A stretch of 64,000 nt of DNA from Botryococcus braunii (taxonomy: Eukaryota > Chlorophyta > Trebouxiophyceae): assembly GCA_002005505.1 (NCBI GenBank), contig KV908461.1, forward strand, positions 181,503 through 245,502, given 5' to 3'. Both the position numbers and the translations under genes were made by a program. Under the pieces are notes generated by a model that worked only from the letters and a program-made list of their open reading frames with translations, had not been told where the DNA came from and made no database searches. Below are positions 27,001 to 38,300 of this stretch, piece by piece. Position 1 is the stretch's first letter. Every line of letters begins with the position of its first letter.

Positions 27001-27805
27001 TCCCAACAGTCAGGTCAGTTGACACACTATGTCCTACCATAGATGTTCTACCATCAGCCACTCTTACAGTAACATGTGAACTCAAAGATTCAGTGGGAAG
27101 GGCAAGCTCCTGCACAAGTTTATCATCAATAAAATTTGCAGATGCTCCACTGTCTAACAAAATCCTGACAGTCCTACCAGCAAGAGTTCCCTCAAACTCA
27201 ATACAAGTAGCTGAAAGATCAGGACCATCCACAATGTGTCTACTGTCTAGCTGGACAAAAGAGTCAAAACAGGTTGCAGGCAGTGGCTTCTTCTTCACAC
27301 CGAGACAGCCAGACTGTACCAAACAACTAAACAAGGGCAAGCCTGTATGGGAATTGCAATGGGGTGTGCACATAGTGGTGGAAGATAAACCCAATGCAGC
27401 CAAAACAGTAGCCGAAAGTAGCAATTCATGTGATTGCTGTGAAGTAGTCCCTTCCAGCACCTGTCCACAGTGACTTGAACAAGAAAGCACAGTCAATCTG
27501 GTCCCTGGTAACAACTGTGACACAAGCTGGCTGACAGAATCCTCTCTATCACTACTATCAACAAACAAAACAACATGAGCATCACTATCAATAAGGTGAG
27601 GAGCTGCATCTCTCTTACACATGCTCTCAGGACTAGCTAGGTCACTGGCAGAGGGGGATGTCTGAAACTCTCTACACAAACCATGCCCACCTACAATATG
27701 GGTCATGAAATTATGGTAACAACTGTGGAAATAATTCTGCAGATGACCAAGCTCATACAAAACAGGAATACCATACTGGGGCTCTGAACAGTTGGCTGGC
27801 ATCAT
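24098..27805 (-). CDS. Element D pol polyprotein
   Basis: This is a single 1235-residue frame. Order: an N-terminal region of unknown role, aspartic protease (DSGAS, Asp near 218), reverse transcriptase (YLDD near 556), RNase H (VHVDASGFAVGAVL, YDRELLALVHAL, HTDQQAL), H2C2 (SGHLGINKMYEL ... CRSCDTCQRTKG), and an integrase core with Asp near 958, Asp near 1018 and Glu near 1054 (D-35-E spacing). The C-terminus passes from LILPET straight to ENTWEPLAHVRHL. F has 66 more residues here, holding most of a chromodomain. All catalytic residues are present, so D may still encode active enzymes with altered targeting. Confidence 0.93.
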   Translation of the reverse strand: MMPANCSEPQYGIPVLYELGHLQNYFHSCYHNFMTHIVGGHGLCREFQTSPSASDLASPESMCKRDAAPHLIDSDAHVVLFVDSSDREDSVSQLVSQLLPGTRLTVLSCSSHCGQVLEGTTSQQSHELLLSATVLAALGLSSTTMCTPHCNSHTGLPLFSCLVQSGCLGVKKKPLPATCFDSFVQLDSRHIVDGPDLSATCIEFEGTLAGRTVRILLDSGASANFIDDKLVQELALPTESLSSHVTVRVADGRTSMVGHSVSTDLTVGTLGFRVTCLPTELMYYDLVLGKPWLTAFNPVVNWKLNAVSLTHDNKTHVLLGCQRSGMPEYVISSMEVEEMVKLGESIYVVQLNAVTDSPDTDAHNVPELEELLQEFKDVLSGLPEGLPPSRAGDHHIRLEPDATPPASRIYPLSGAQLAELRAQLQELLERGFIRPSTSPFGAPILFVPKKDGGWRLCIDYRALNRITVRNQHPLPRIDEMFEQLHGSCIFSKLDLASGYHQIRMHEDSIEKTAFKTRYGHYEFTVMPFGLTNAPATFQAVMNSVLAPFLDRFVLVYLDDILIYSKSVAEHMEHLRTVLSVLREHKFYCKRSKCEFAAKQVEYLGHLLTPDGIKVDPRKVAAIQDWPTPCNVSQLRGFLGLTQYYDTFIDHFADVAYPMTELLKKDVPWTWAGPQREAFIALKDLVSSPPCLLMPDLDKPFVVHVDASGFAVGAVLQQDQGQGLQPVAFESRKLQPPERKLAPYDRELLALVHALLKWKHLLLGAKFTVHTDQQALKYLLTAPVRTSRQERWLTEIMRFMPDIKYVKGTDNVVADALSRRVDLAVMHVSSVAVSSLLQEIALLCVSDPTVAKLVDEGVLVLRDSVPYSVQSGKVYVPDALREKVLRECHTTPFSGHLGINKMYELVCREFWWPRLSSSVRDFCRSCDTCQRTKGTGAVPYGLLQPLPIPDGPWQSVSLDLVTDLPVCCGFDSIVVFVDRFSKLCVLAACTKTINAPQLAQLFIDRVFVRFGMPTSIVSDRDPRFTSHFWKAFVKLLGTEIAMSTAYHPQTDGQTERMNRTMEDMLRGFVGPRQDDWCKYLSMVEFAYNNSLQASTLQTPFFLNHGRHPLTPLSSAVPSRSANPAVSEWVEGLQTALKSAKSNLASAQQRQKSYADRKRRDHPFKVGDQVLLAARKNQLSPGLSSKLSAKYFGPFTIAAAVGTRAFRLILPETENTWEPLAHVRHLADDVAAAPVLS

Positions 27806-27848
27806 AAACAGGACTCACACTGCTGTTTTACCAAAGAAGACCCACAAA

Positions 27849-28886
27849 TCAAGTAGTACTTGACTTGCGCTTGGGTTGTCTGAGCTCTGGATGCAATTTC
27901 CAGCAACGCTCTGCTGCGTGTCCTGCCTTGCCACAATGTGCGCAGGGCTGCGCAGAAGTTTTTGTCGGGCCTGGTGACTTGGAGTCAGGGGAGAACTTTG
28001 GAGCAGGGTTCACAGGCTTAGACGGTCCTGGAAGGTCTGATATTGTCACAGCATGCTTGAAGTGGTCTTCCAGGGTCTGGGGATACTGTAGGGAGATGCT
28101 TTTCTGAAGATCAGCCCTGCAGCCAGCCAAAAATAAGTGACACAAAGTCTCTTCTGCAAATGCCTTTGGAACCTTTGACCTCAATGCATTAAATGTTGCA
28201 ATATAGCTTCGCATGTCAGTCTTTCCCTGTGAGAGACTCAGCAACTGCTCTAAATGCCTCTTATGCAGCTCTACAGGCCTAAAAGCAGCAGTAAGTGCAG
28301 TCACAAACGATTCCCACGTCCCATAAGCAGCAAGACTCCCTGAAGCAATTAACTTAAACTGCCCAGTCCACCAATCCAATGCTTTTCCTCGCAAAAACAT
28401 CGCTGCCACCTCTACAGACCTCCTCGTCTGTAGATCTACATCGTACGCACGCAAATACATCTCGGTTTGCATGAGCCAGGGATCCAACTTCATTGGATCT
28501 CCCTCAAACACAGCCGGATCCGGGAATTTAAGAGAAGGCTTCCCTGAACTGGTGGACGACGCTGATGCCGGTGCCGGCATGGACGTTGGCACAGGCTGAG
28601 GCGCCACCACTGGTGCAGGCTGAGCCAGCGCAAGCTGAATCACTTTCTCTAACCCATCTATGATGTTTTGAGTCGACGTCGGAGTAGGGGCAAGCGAAGG
28701 AACACCAGATCCACTAGCAACGGCTAGTTGCGGCAGAGCACCGATGTCTTGTAAATGCCTTATCATAACAGCAGGATCTACAGCGGATAAGTCTACATCT
28801 TCATCATCCTGAAGTTCTAAAGCTGGATCTTGCTCAATAGGGCTACGAGCACGGGCTCTCGAACCGGAACGCGGATGCCGCGACAT
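27849..28886 (-). CDS. Element D gag
   Basis: A 345-residue gag. A proline/alanine-rich N-terminal region precedes the capsid-like domain (KLDPWLMQTEMYLRAYDV ... LFLAGCRADLQ), and one zinc knuckle CAHCGKAGHAAERC lies near the C-terminus. The ATG of MSRHPRSG is shared with F. Its stop is about 40 bases from the pol ATG, in another frame. Complete, unlike the F copy. Confidence 0.92.
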   Translation of the reverse strand: MSRHPRSGSRARARSPIEQDPALELQDDEDVDLSAVDPAVMIRHLQDIGALPQLAVASGSGVPSLAPTPTSTQNIIDGLEKVIQLALAQPAPVVAPQPVPTSMPAPASASSTSSGKPSLKFPDPAVFEGDPMKLDPWLMQTEMYLRAYDVDLQTRRSVEVAAMFLRGKALDWWTGQFKLIASGSLAAYGTWESFVTALTAAFRPVELHKRHLEQLLSLSQGKTDMRSYIATFNALRSKVPKAFAEETLCHLFLAGCRADLQKSISLQYPQTLEDHFKHAVTISDLPGPSKPVNPAPKFSPDSKSPGPTKTSAQPCAHCGKAGHAAERCWKLHPELRQPKRKSSTT

Positions 28887-28944
28887 AATGAACTGCGAGA
28901 GAAAAGGAAACGCAGCACGAACAACGACAAGGAACTAATCCTTA

Positions 28945-28956
28945 TCGCCGATACCA
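28945..28956 (-). promoter_or_regulatory. Primer-binding site of element D
   Basis: TGGTATCGGCGA on the coding strand, one base after the 5' LTR end. Identical to the sites of B, C, F, H and L. Confidence 0.85.
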
Positions 28957-28957
28957 C

Positions 28958-29218
28958 TGTAGCGCTAACTAAGCGGAAGAGGTTTTTATGAGACAGTGAG
29001 ACGTTCGTGGTGTGCAACGAAAGAGTGTTACATGATTGATTCGCAAGCCCACTCTTAAACCCAGGGTGGGTTGAATTATACTGTACTGCCTCAGACGCGT
29101 AGTCGGGCAACCGAGCGAACTACCTGAGCGAGGTTGTACTGCGAACCCAGATCACATGGCAAGTCAATGAGCAATGCCAAGGACCATACTAGAGCATTAT
29201 ACCCTAGGAAATGCTACA
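28958..29218 (-). repeat. 5' LTR of element D
   Basis: 261 bp, followed by the TSD ACAAA. It stands head to head with the 5' LTR of F, with 398 bases of C gag between them. Confidence 0.95.
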
Positions 29219-29616
29219 ACAAAGGTGTGGGGAACTCACTTAAAAAGGAAGGAACGGGAAGGGGATCAAATGGAAGCAACTTGGGAGGAGTTCAAGACTT
29301 TTATGGGGAACCGCTATGACTCAACCGACCTTGTTATGGCCGCACGCCAAAAGCTTGATCATGTCTATCAAGGCCATGAAAGTGTTGAAAAATATATCGA
29401 AAGGTTCATAACGCTCTTGAGTGACGTTGAAACTGAGTATGAGATATGCGAAAATGATAAAATATACATGTTTCTCAAAGGCTTGAATGCTCATATTAGA
29501 GTTGCTTGCACGATAAACCCACAAACTGGTGTTAGATTCTCAGACCTCGACGTATTGTGCACTTATGTGGTGCAATATGAAAGTAACTTAAAGTCAGGGG
29601 GGATGCTGAGGGGACA
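29219..29616 (+). pseudogene. Element C gag, middle fragment
   Basis: It continues the C gag (KVWGTHLKRKEREGDQM ... VVQYESNLKSGGMLRG) from the D insertion to the F insertion. The reading frame is open and matches gag of B nearly residue for residue. Confidence 0.9.
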
Positions 29617-29877
29617 TGTAGCATTTCCTAGGGTATAATGCTCTAGTATGGTCCTTGGCATTGCTCTTTGACTTGCCATGTGATCTGGATTCGCAGTACA
29701 ACCTCGCTCAAGTAGTTCGCTCGGTTGCCCGACTACGCGTCTGTGGCAGTACAGTATAATTCAATCCACCCTGGGTTTAAGTGTACGCTTGCGAATCAAT
29801 CATGTAACACTCTTTCGTTGCACACCACGAACGTCTCACTGTCTCATAAAAACCTCTTCCGCTTAGTTAACGCTACA
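29617..29877 (+). repeat. 5' LTR of element F
   Basis: 261 bp, TGTAGCATTT...CGCTACA, with an AT-rich TATAAT-like stretch near its middle. It is followed after one G by TGGTATCGGCGA. Confidence 0.95.
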
Positions 29878-29947
29878 GTGGTATCGGCGACAAGGATTAG
29901 TTCATTGTCGTTCGTTCGTGGTGCGTTTCTTTTCCTTTCGGATTGTG

Positions 29948-30472
29948 ATGTCTCGGCATCCTCGTTCGGGTTCAAGGGCTCCTGCACCTAGTCCTGGCAT
30001 CGCGGAGCCAGATCCATCCATAGATCTTCTTGCTTATGTATATGTAGATCGTTCATGGGTAGATCTTCGTTGTATGCTTAGGCGTTTGGTAGATATCGGT
30101 GCCCTGCTCGAAGGAGCCGTTGCATTAGGATCTAGTGTTCCGTCGCATTCCCCTCCAGCTGATACCGCTCAGAGCATTTCAGAGGGACTTGAGATGTTAA
30201 TTCAGTGCTCTCTCGCGCAACCTGCACCTGTGGTCGTGCCGCAGCCCATACCAACGGCAACTCCGGCATCGGCTACAGCCTCGTCAGGTTCAGGGAAGCC
30301 CTCGCTCAAGTTGCCAGACCCATCTGTATTCGAGGGAGATCCAATGAAGTTGGATCCTTGGCTTATGCAGACTGAAATGTTTTTGGGGACCTTCGATGTA
30401 GGCTTGGCATCCGCTCGGTCCGTGGAGGTGGCTACGACGTTCTTCCGTGCTTCCAATTACACCTTGAGTTGA
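29948..30472 (+). pseudogene. Element F gag, C-terminal half deleted
   Basis: The first ~165 residues match gag of D (MSRHPRSGSR ... KLDPWLMQTEMFL ... SVEVAT). The frame then ends in unrelated residues. About 180 residues, including the rest of the capsid domain and the zinc knuckle, are missing. Confidence 0.85.
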
Positions 30473-30550
30473 GGAATCACTTTCACAAATTAAATACAAC
30501 TTGATTTGTTGGACTTCTTTGGTATTACAGCAGTGTGAGGCCTGTTTAAG

Positions 30551-33500
30551 ATGTCTGCCAACTGTTCAGTGACCCAGTATGGGATTCCTGTTTTGTATGG
30601 GCTTGGTAATCAACAGGATTTCTTTCACATTTGTTGCCATTCTTTCAAGTCCCATATTGTGGATGGGCATGGTTTGTGTAGAGAGTTTCAGACATCCCCC
30701 CATGCCAGTGACTTGATCAATCCTGTGTGCATGTACAAGAGAGATGCAGCTCCTCACCTTCTTTCTAGTGATGCTCATGTTGTCTTGTTTGTTGATGGTA
30801 GTAACAGGGAGTGTACTGTTAGCCAGCTTGTGTCACAGCTACTGCCAGGTACTAGATTGACTGTGCTCTCTTGCCTGAGCCACTGTGAACAGGTGCTGGA
30901 AGGGACTACACAACAACAGTCTCATGATGTATTGCTCTCGGCTTCTGTTTTGGATGCACTGGGTCTTACTTCCACCTTTAAGAGCTCACCCCACTGCAGT
31001 TCCCATACAGGCTTGCCCTTATATCGTTGCCTGGTACAGACTGGTTGTCTCAGTGTGAAGGAGAAACCCCTGCCCGCAACTTCTTTTGACTCTTTTGTTC
31101 AGCTTGACAGTAGACACATTGTGAATGGTCTTGATCTTTCCTCCACTTGCATAGAGTTTGAGGGAATTCTTGCTAGTAGACCTGTCAGGATTTTGTGGGA
31201 CAGTGGAGCCTCTGCAAATTTTATTGATGATAAACTTGTGCAGGAGCTTGCCCTTCCCACTGTGCCTTTGAGTTCACATGTTACTGTGAGAGTGGCTGAT
31301 GGTAGGACATCTGTGGTAGGACATAGTGTGTCAACTGACCTGACTGTTGGGACCTTGGGTTTTGGAGTCACCTGCCTCCCTACTGAGTTGACCTACTATG
31401 ATCTTGTCTTGGGCAAACCTTGGTTAACTGCTTTTAACCCAAGTGTGAATTGGAAATTGAATGCTGTGTCTTTGGTTCATGCTGATAAAACACCATGTAC
31501 TTTTGGGGTGTCAGAGGTCAGGCATGCCTGGGTATGTGATCTCATCCATGGAAGTGGAAGAGATGGTGAAGTTGGGTGAATCAGTGTACATTATTCAACT
31601 GAATGCAGTGACTGACAATGTTTCAGATACTGATGCATACAATGTGCCAGAGTTGGAGCAGCTTTTGCAGGAATTTAAGGATGTACTGTCTGGACTTCCT
31701 GAAGGCCTCCCTCCTTCTCGTGCTGGAGACCACCACATCAGATTGGAGCCGGACGCAACTCCTCCAGCCTCCCGCATATATCCACTGTCTGGAGCCAAGC
31801 TTCCTGAGCTACGTGCACAGTTGCAGGAGCTCCTTGAGAGGGGGTTCATCCGCCCATCGACATCACCATTTGGTGCACCCATCTTATTTGTTCCCAAAAA
31901 GGATGGTGGATGGCGTTTATGCATTGACTACAGGGCCTTCAATAGGATTACTGTTAGGAACCAACACCCATTGCCTAGGATTGATGAGATGTTCGAGCAA
32001 TTGCATGGAAGTTGTGTATTTTCTAAGCTAGACCTTGCCTCTGGATATCATCAGATACGTATGCATGAAGACAGCATAGAAAAGACTGCTTTTTAAAACC
32101 CGTTATGGTCGTTATGAGTTCACTGTTATGCCTTTTGGGTTAACCAATGCACCTGCCACCTTTCAGTCTGTGATGAACTCTATCTTGTCTCCCTTCCTTG
32201 ATAGATTTGTGCTGTTGTACCTAGACGATATCCTCATATATTCTAAATCTGTTGCAGAGCATATGGAGCATTTGAGGACAGTCTTGTCAGTGCTCAGGGA
32301 ACATAAATTTTATTGCAAAAGGTCTAAGTGTGATTTTGTTGCTAAGCAGGTGGAATACCTTGGACACCTGTTGACACCTCATGGGATTATGGTGGATCCT
32401 AGGAAGGTTGTAGCCATTCAGGATTGGCCCACTCCTTTGAATGTGTCACAGTTGAGAGGGTTTCTAGGTCTTACTCAATATTATGATACTTTTATGGACC
32501 GTTTTGCAGATGTTGCCTATCCTCTTACTGAGTTGCTCAAAAAGGATGTGCCTTGGACCTGGGAGGGACCCCAGCGGGAAGCCTTTGTAGCATTGAAAGA
32601 TCTTGTTTCTACTCCTCCTTGCCTTTTGATGCCTGATTTAGATAAACCTTTTGTTGTGCATGTAGATGCCTCAGGTTTTGCTGTTGGTGCTGTGTTGCAG
32701 CAGGATCAAGGAAAGGGACTGCAGCCCGTTGCCTTCGAGTCCAGGAAACTCCAACCCCCTGAGAGGAAGTTAGCACCATATGACAGAGAGTTGCTTTCTC
32801 TTGTTCATGCCTTGCTTAAATGGAAGCATTTGTTGCTGGGTGCTAAGTTTACTGTACACACTGACCAACAAGCACTTAAGTATTTATTGACTGCTCCTGT
32901 TAGGACTAGTAGGAAGGAAAGATGGCTTACTGAAATCATGAGATTCATGCCTGATATTAAATATGTGAAGGGCACTGACAATGTTGTTGCAGATGCTTTG
33001 TCTAGGCGTGTTTATTTGGCAGTAATGCATGTCTCCTCTGTTTCTGTCTCGTCCCTCCTACCAGAAATTGCTTTGCTGTGTGTTTCTGATCCCACAGTTG
33101 CTAAACTTGTGGAAGAAGGTGTTTTGGTGATGAGAGACACTGTACCTTATTCGGTGCAGTCAGGTAGAGTGTATGTCCCTGATGCATTGCGAGAGAAGGT
33201 ACTGAGAGAGTGTCATGCCGCCCCCTTTTCTGGCCATCTTGGGATTAACAAGATGTATGAATTAGTGTGCAGGGAATTTTGGTGGCCACGTCTCAGCTCA
33301 TCAGTCAGGGACTTTTGCAGGTCTTGTGACACCTGCCAGCGCACTAAGGGGACTGGAGCCGTACCTTATGGTCTACTTCAGCCACTGCCTATTCCGGATG
33401 GACCTTGGCAGAGCATTTCCCTTGACTTAGTGACTGATTTACCTGTCTGCTGTGGTTTTGACTCTATTGTGGTATTTGTTGATAGGTTTTCTAAGTTGTG

Positions 33501-34458
33501 TGTCTTGGCTGCATGCACTAAAACCATCACTGCACCTCAACTTGCACAACTGTTTGTTGACAGGGTCTTTGTGAGATTTGGAATGCCTACCTCCATTGTG
33601 AGTGATAGAGATCCAAGGTTCACTAGCCATTTTTGGAAGGCCTTTGTGAAAATATTGGGTACTGAGATTGCTATGTCTACTGCTTACCACCCTCAGACGG
33701 ATGGGCAGACTGAGAGAATGAACAGGACCATGGAAGACATGCTGAGAGGGTTTGTGGGTCCCAGGCAGGATGACTGGTGCAAGTATTTGAGTATGGTGGA
33801 GTTTGCATATAATAACTCACTTCAGGCTTCAACACTGCAGACACCCTTCTTCCTGAATCATGGGCGCCATCCCCTTACTCCCTTGTCTTCTGCTGTTCCT
33901 TCACGTTCTGCAAATCCTGCTGTTTCTGAATGGGTTGAGGGGCTGCAGACTGCCTTGAAAAGTGCCAAGTCTAACCTTGCCTCTGCACAGCAACGGCAGA
34001 AGTCTTATGCAGATAGAAAGAGACGAGACCACCCTTTTAAGGTGGGGGACCAGGTGTTGTTGGCTGCAAGGAAAAACCAGCTTTCACCTGGGCTCTCGTC
34101 AAAACTATCAGCTAAGTATTTTGGGCCCTTTACTATTGCTGCAGCAGTTGGTTCTCGAGCTTTTAGACTCGTCTTGCCTGAGACTGTAAATATTCATCCT
34201 GTGTTTCATGTTTCCCAGCTGAAGCCTTATGTGTCTTCATCTGTACCAGTTACTGTTACTTCACCACCTCCTTTGTATGCAGACAAGCGTGGCGGCGTTT
34301 ATGAAGTGGAGGCCATCATAGCTAAGAAGAAAGTTGGAAAGTCTTGGCGCTACTTAGTCAAATGGAAAGGCTACGATGAGACTGAGAATACTTGGGAGCC
34401 TCTTGCCCATGTTCGCCATCTGGCTGATGACGTGGCAGCTGCCCCAGTCCTTTCTTAA
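30551..34458 (+). pseudogene. Element F pol with two frameshifts, chromodomain present
   Basis: Three overlapping frames align end to end with pol of D: 30551-31579 (N-terminus and protease, DSGASANFID), 31461-32096 (start of reverse transcriptase), and 32128-34458 (YLDDILIYS, RNase H, H2C2, integrase with SDRDPRF and TDGQTERMNR, chromodomain). The first shift is near 31490 and the second near 32090, where F has an extra T in a T run. The C-terminus keeps a full chromodomain (YEVEAIIAKKKVGKSWRYLVKWKGYDETENTWEP) that D has lost. The shifts may be real or assembly errors. Confidence 0.9.
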
Positions 34459-34736
34459 GTCCCACTTGCGGGCATCCCTTGATTAAGCCATTTGCGGCTT
34501 GAGACTTTTCCAGCCTCTTGCGGCTGATGACCCTTGGAGCTTCAACACCAGCCAGCTTGGATCTGGGAGGGAGGGAGGGTGGAAGGGTCTGGGAGGGGGA
34601 TTCATGAATTGGGACTTGCATGCATGTCTCTTGGTTAATTGTTTTGCATGGGTTATGTTTCCTTATCCACGGCTCCATTTTGTGATGCACTTGCTGTGGC
34701 AGTGTAGCTGCAAATTGTAGTTCCGTGCATGAATAA
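34459..34736 (+). other. Element F 3' untranslated region before E
   Basis: Non-coding DNA matching the region beyond pol in D. It continues at 40344 after element E and the duplicated AATAA. Confidence 0.75.
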
Positions 34737-34901
34737 TGTAATATTCTTGGAAAGGATGGCCCTGCACCGACGAAAGTGCTAGTATGGTCCGAGCACCATA
34801 CCATATATAGTGCGAGCCTATGAGGCTACACCCAGTACCAATGTACCGCCCGGCACGTGCGGGGCCGATCCCCGGCACCGTCTGCCTACCGGCGCGCTAC
34901 A
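34737..34901 (-). repeat. 3' LTR of element E
   Basis: 165 bp, TGTAATATTC...GCGCTACA, with CCATATATAG near the middle as a possible TATA box in either orientation. It differs from the 5' LTR mainly by single-base length changes. Confidence 0.9.
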
Positions 34902-35343
34902 TTCTCCCCCTCCTAGGTGACCGAGCTCCCGGGAGGCCTGCCGAAGCAAGCCACAGTCACAGGCAGAGGCATATAGAAGGTCACTGCTACACTTCTATAT
35001 CTTATACATTGAGCCGGTGAGTCTCCTCCAGACACCAAACCGCAGCCGCAACTGCCAGCCTGGGTGTACACTTGCCTGAGGTATCTCTATGGTACGCCTA
35101 GACCAAAATCCCGCAGTGACGGGGCCCAAAGGGCAGTCGTCGGCGTGAACAGATGTACACTCCACGTGTACACATTCCCACGAAGAAGCAGTGAAGTTGC
35201 TAACTTCAGGGCGGATAGTAGGGGCAGGGGCTGGACGACACTTAGCCACCAAGTCAGGGGACGTTCTGTGATCACGCGAACGTATGGGTAAACCACGACC
35301 CCCCGGTGACGCAGCTTGACAGGCTCGTGCTGCTGTGTTTCCC
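34902..35343 (-). other. Element E 3' untranslated region
   Basis: About 440 bases between the chromodomain and the 3' LTR. The LTR-proximal part (CTCCCCCTCCTAGG..., then CCGAGCTCCCGGGAGGC) resembles the same place in element A. No coding frame is supported. Confidence 0.7.
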
Positions 35344-38300
35344 CTAGTCAACCTTCCCACGACGACGTGCCCCGCCTCTTGGTGCCCGTGCGTTGACTTT
35401 GTCCCAGTATCCCTTTACAACATTGGGAGCATTTGCCAAATTCCGTTCCTCTTCCCAGGTGTCATGCTCTGACGAGGAACCCGTCCAGCGGACAAGGTAC
35501 TCATACTTGGGACGGCCACGTGAATTGACACGACGGTGGTCCATTAAGGCTTCCACCTCCTACTCATCCTCCCCCTCCAGCACCTCTGCCGGTGGTGGGG
35601 GTTGCATCGAACCATCCCGACGGTAGCGTTCCAGGTTGGAGACATGAAAGACATCATGAATCCGCCATCGTGCTGGGAGGTCAAGCTCATAAGCTTGGGT
35701 ACCCACACGTTTCACCACTTGGAACGGCCCTACCCAACGCGGGAGGAGCTTGGGCGTGCCCACCTTGAAACGAAGGTTCTTTGAGGAGAGGCGGACCCAG
35801 TCCCCCACACCAAATTGAACTTTCCTTCGTTTGGTGTTGGCATACTGCGCTTGTCTCGCAGTGGCCACCCGATGGGTCATCCTGGCCTCATTGATGAGGC
35901 GTTGCATGCCCTGAACAAAGTCAGACGCACCAGGTACCCGTCTGTTGGGGAGAATCGTGACTGGCAGGTGGGGTTGAAACCCGTAGTTCAGCAAGAACGG
36001 GCGAGGACCCCATGGATTCGTGATCGCAATTATTGATCGCGAATTCTGCACAGACCAACTTCTCATCCTAATCATCCTGGGACTTGGCCACATACATGCG
36101 TAGCATGTCCTCGAGCACTCGATTCACTCGCTCAGTCTGCCCATCCGTTTGCGGATGGTAGGCTGTCGACATGGCTTGTCGAGTCCCAATGGATTGACAC
36201 AAGGCTCTAGAAAAGTGGCTGGTGAAGAGCTTATCTCTATCAGATACCACCACTTGGGGAACACCATGCAACTTCCACACATTGTCAACGTACAGCTTAG
36301 CCGTATACTAAGCCGTAGCTTTGGTGGTTGTTGGCATAAGATGCACCATCTTGGTCAGCTTATCCACTACGACGAAAATGGCATCATGACCCTTGCCTGT
36401 TCTAGGCAGTTGGGTAATGAGATCCATAGTCACCGTGTGCCAAGGATTCAGCGGCAACTCTATAGGTTGCAGCAACCCCGCAGGCAAAGTGTTCCGAGCC
36501 TTGTTCTTCTGACACAAGTGGCACGTTAGCACGTAACGTTCGATGTCAGCAAGCATGGTAGGCCACCAATAATGGCGCCTTACCAAGGCCAAGGTTTTCT
36601 TCACTCCTTGATGGCCAGCATACGGGCTATCATGCAGTTCCTTAAGGATGTGAGCTCGCAGCCCAAAAGCATCCGGAACCACGGCCTTCCCTTCCCTCAG
36701 AAGGAAGCCGTTAAAGTCTAGCAGACCTTCAACATTCTGCTTATCTTGGAACCATGGGTCTTGAGAAGACCCTGGACAAATTTGTCCTTCCAAGATAGAG
36801 CAACCCCGGCGGCGGCACTCCCCTCCCCGCAGAGCGGATAGTACCAACCAAGGCACAAAGAGAGAGCGTTGGCAGACAACGGTGCGCCGGGTGCGAACAC
36901 CCACCAATCACCACGCCATTGATGATTGGACAAGGAGCCTCGTAGTCGGACGGATGCCGACTCAAAGCGTCAGCCACCACATTGGACGTCCCTGGGGCAT
37001 AGTCCATGCGAAAATTGAACCGCGAAAGGAACTCGGCCCACCTGGTTTGCCGTCTACTTAAAGTAGGCAAAGTGTCCAAGTAAGGGATAGCCTTGTGGTC
37101 CGTGACCACACGAAACTCAGGGGCCCCTCCAGGTAGCACCTCCAGACTGTCAATGCATGCACCACAGCGAGAAGTTCTTGCTCCCTAGTAGGATAGTTAA
37201 CCTCAGCGGGAGTCAAACGACGACTCTCGTAGGCAACTGGGCGACCCTCCTGGTACAACACGGCCCCCAACCCTGCCAAAGACGCATCGCAATGGACCTC
37301 AAACGGCTTTGAGAAGTCAGGATACGCTAAGCAAGGTGCATGTGTCAAGGCATGTTTAATCTCGGTAAACGCCCGAACACACCCAGCACTCCATACCCAG
37401 GTCACACCTTGGCGTAGGAGTCTGTACAGTGGCGATGCAAGTGCTGCAAAATTGCGAACAAACTTGCGAAAGTAAGTTGCCAGCCCCAGGAAAGACCGCA
37501 ACTCGCCAACATTCTTCGGTGTGCTCCAATTAGCAACTGAAGCCACCTTACGTGGGTCCACTTTAATCCCATCTGCTGAGACTAAATGGCCCAAGTACTC
37601 CAGCTCATCCTTGGCGAAAGAGCACTTCTTTAGGTTAGCATACAACTTATGCTGCCGCAACAGTTCAAGGACTTTGCGGAGATGCTCCCTATGCTCTTCA
37701 ATGGACTTGCTGTAGATGAGGATGTCATCAAGGTACACGAGCACAAACTTGTGCAGGTAAGGAGCAAAGATAGCAATCATGGCAGTTTGAAACGTGGCCG
37801 GGGCATTAGTCAGCCCAAATGGCAAAACCCGCCACTCGAACAACCCCGCGGGTGTTCTGAAAGCTGTCTTTGGCATATCCTCATCTGTGATCCGGATCTG
37901 GTGATAGCCAGACGTGAGGTCAAGACTAGAGAACACTGTAGAACCCTGCAGTTGATCAAGAGTTTCATCGATACGAGGCATCGGATACCTGTTCTTGACC
38001 GTCTGTCGATTCAAAGCTCGGTAATCAATGACCATCCGGAGGATTCCATCCTTCTTTTGCACAAAAGAATGGGCGCACCATAGGGTGATGTAGACGGCTG
38101 TATATACCCTTTGTCCAACAATAGCTTTGTCTGGCGTAACGCCTCATCATACTCTCAGCGTGAAAGCCGGTACAACGGACGAGACGGTGGACGAGCATGT
38201 GGATCGCTCAAGGGTATAGTGTGTCTAACCCCTTGCCTCTCAGGCGGAAGGTGCGGGACATCTTCAGGGAAACATCTTGGAATTCACTGAGTATGTCAAC

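Larger units (their letters stand above)
23083..29218 (-). mobile_element. Element D: Ty3/gypsy with intact gag and pol but no chromodomain
   Basis: This 6136-bp element has 261-bp LTRs in which I see no difference, and TSD ACAAA (23078-23082 and 29219-29223). Order on the minus strand: 5' LTR 28958-29218, primer-binding site 28945-28956, gag, pol, polypurine tract at about 23344-23357, 3' LTR 23083-23343. It is nested in C. It is the same family as F but lost its chromodomain by a 198-bp deletion. Confidence 0.95.
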
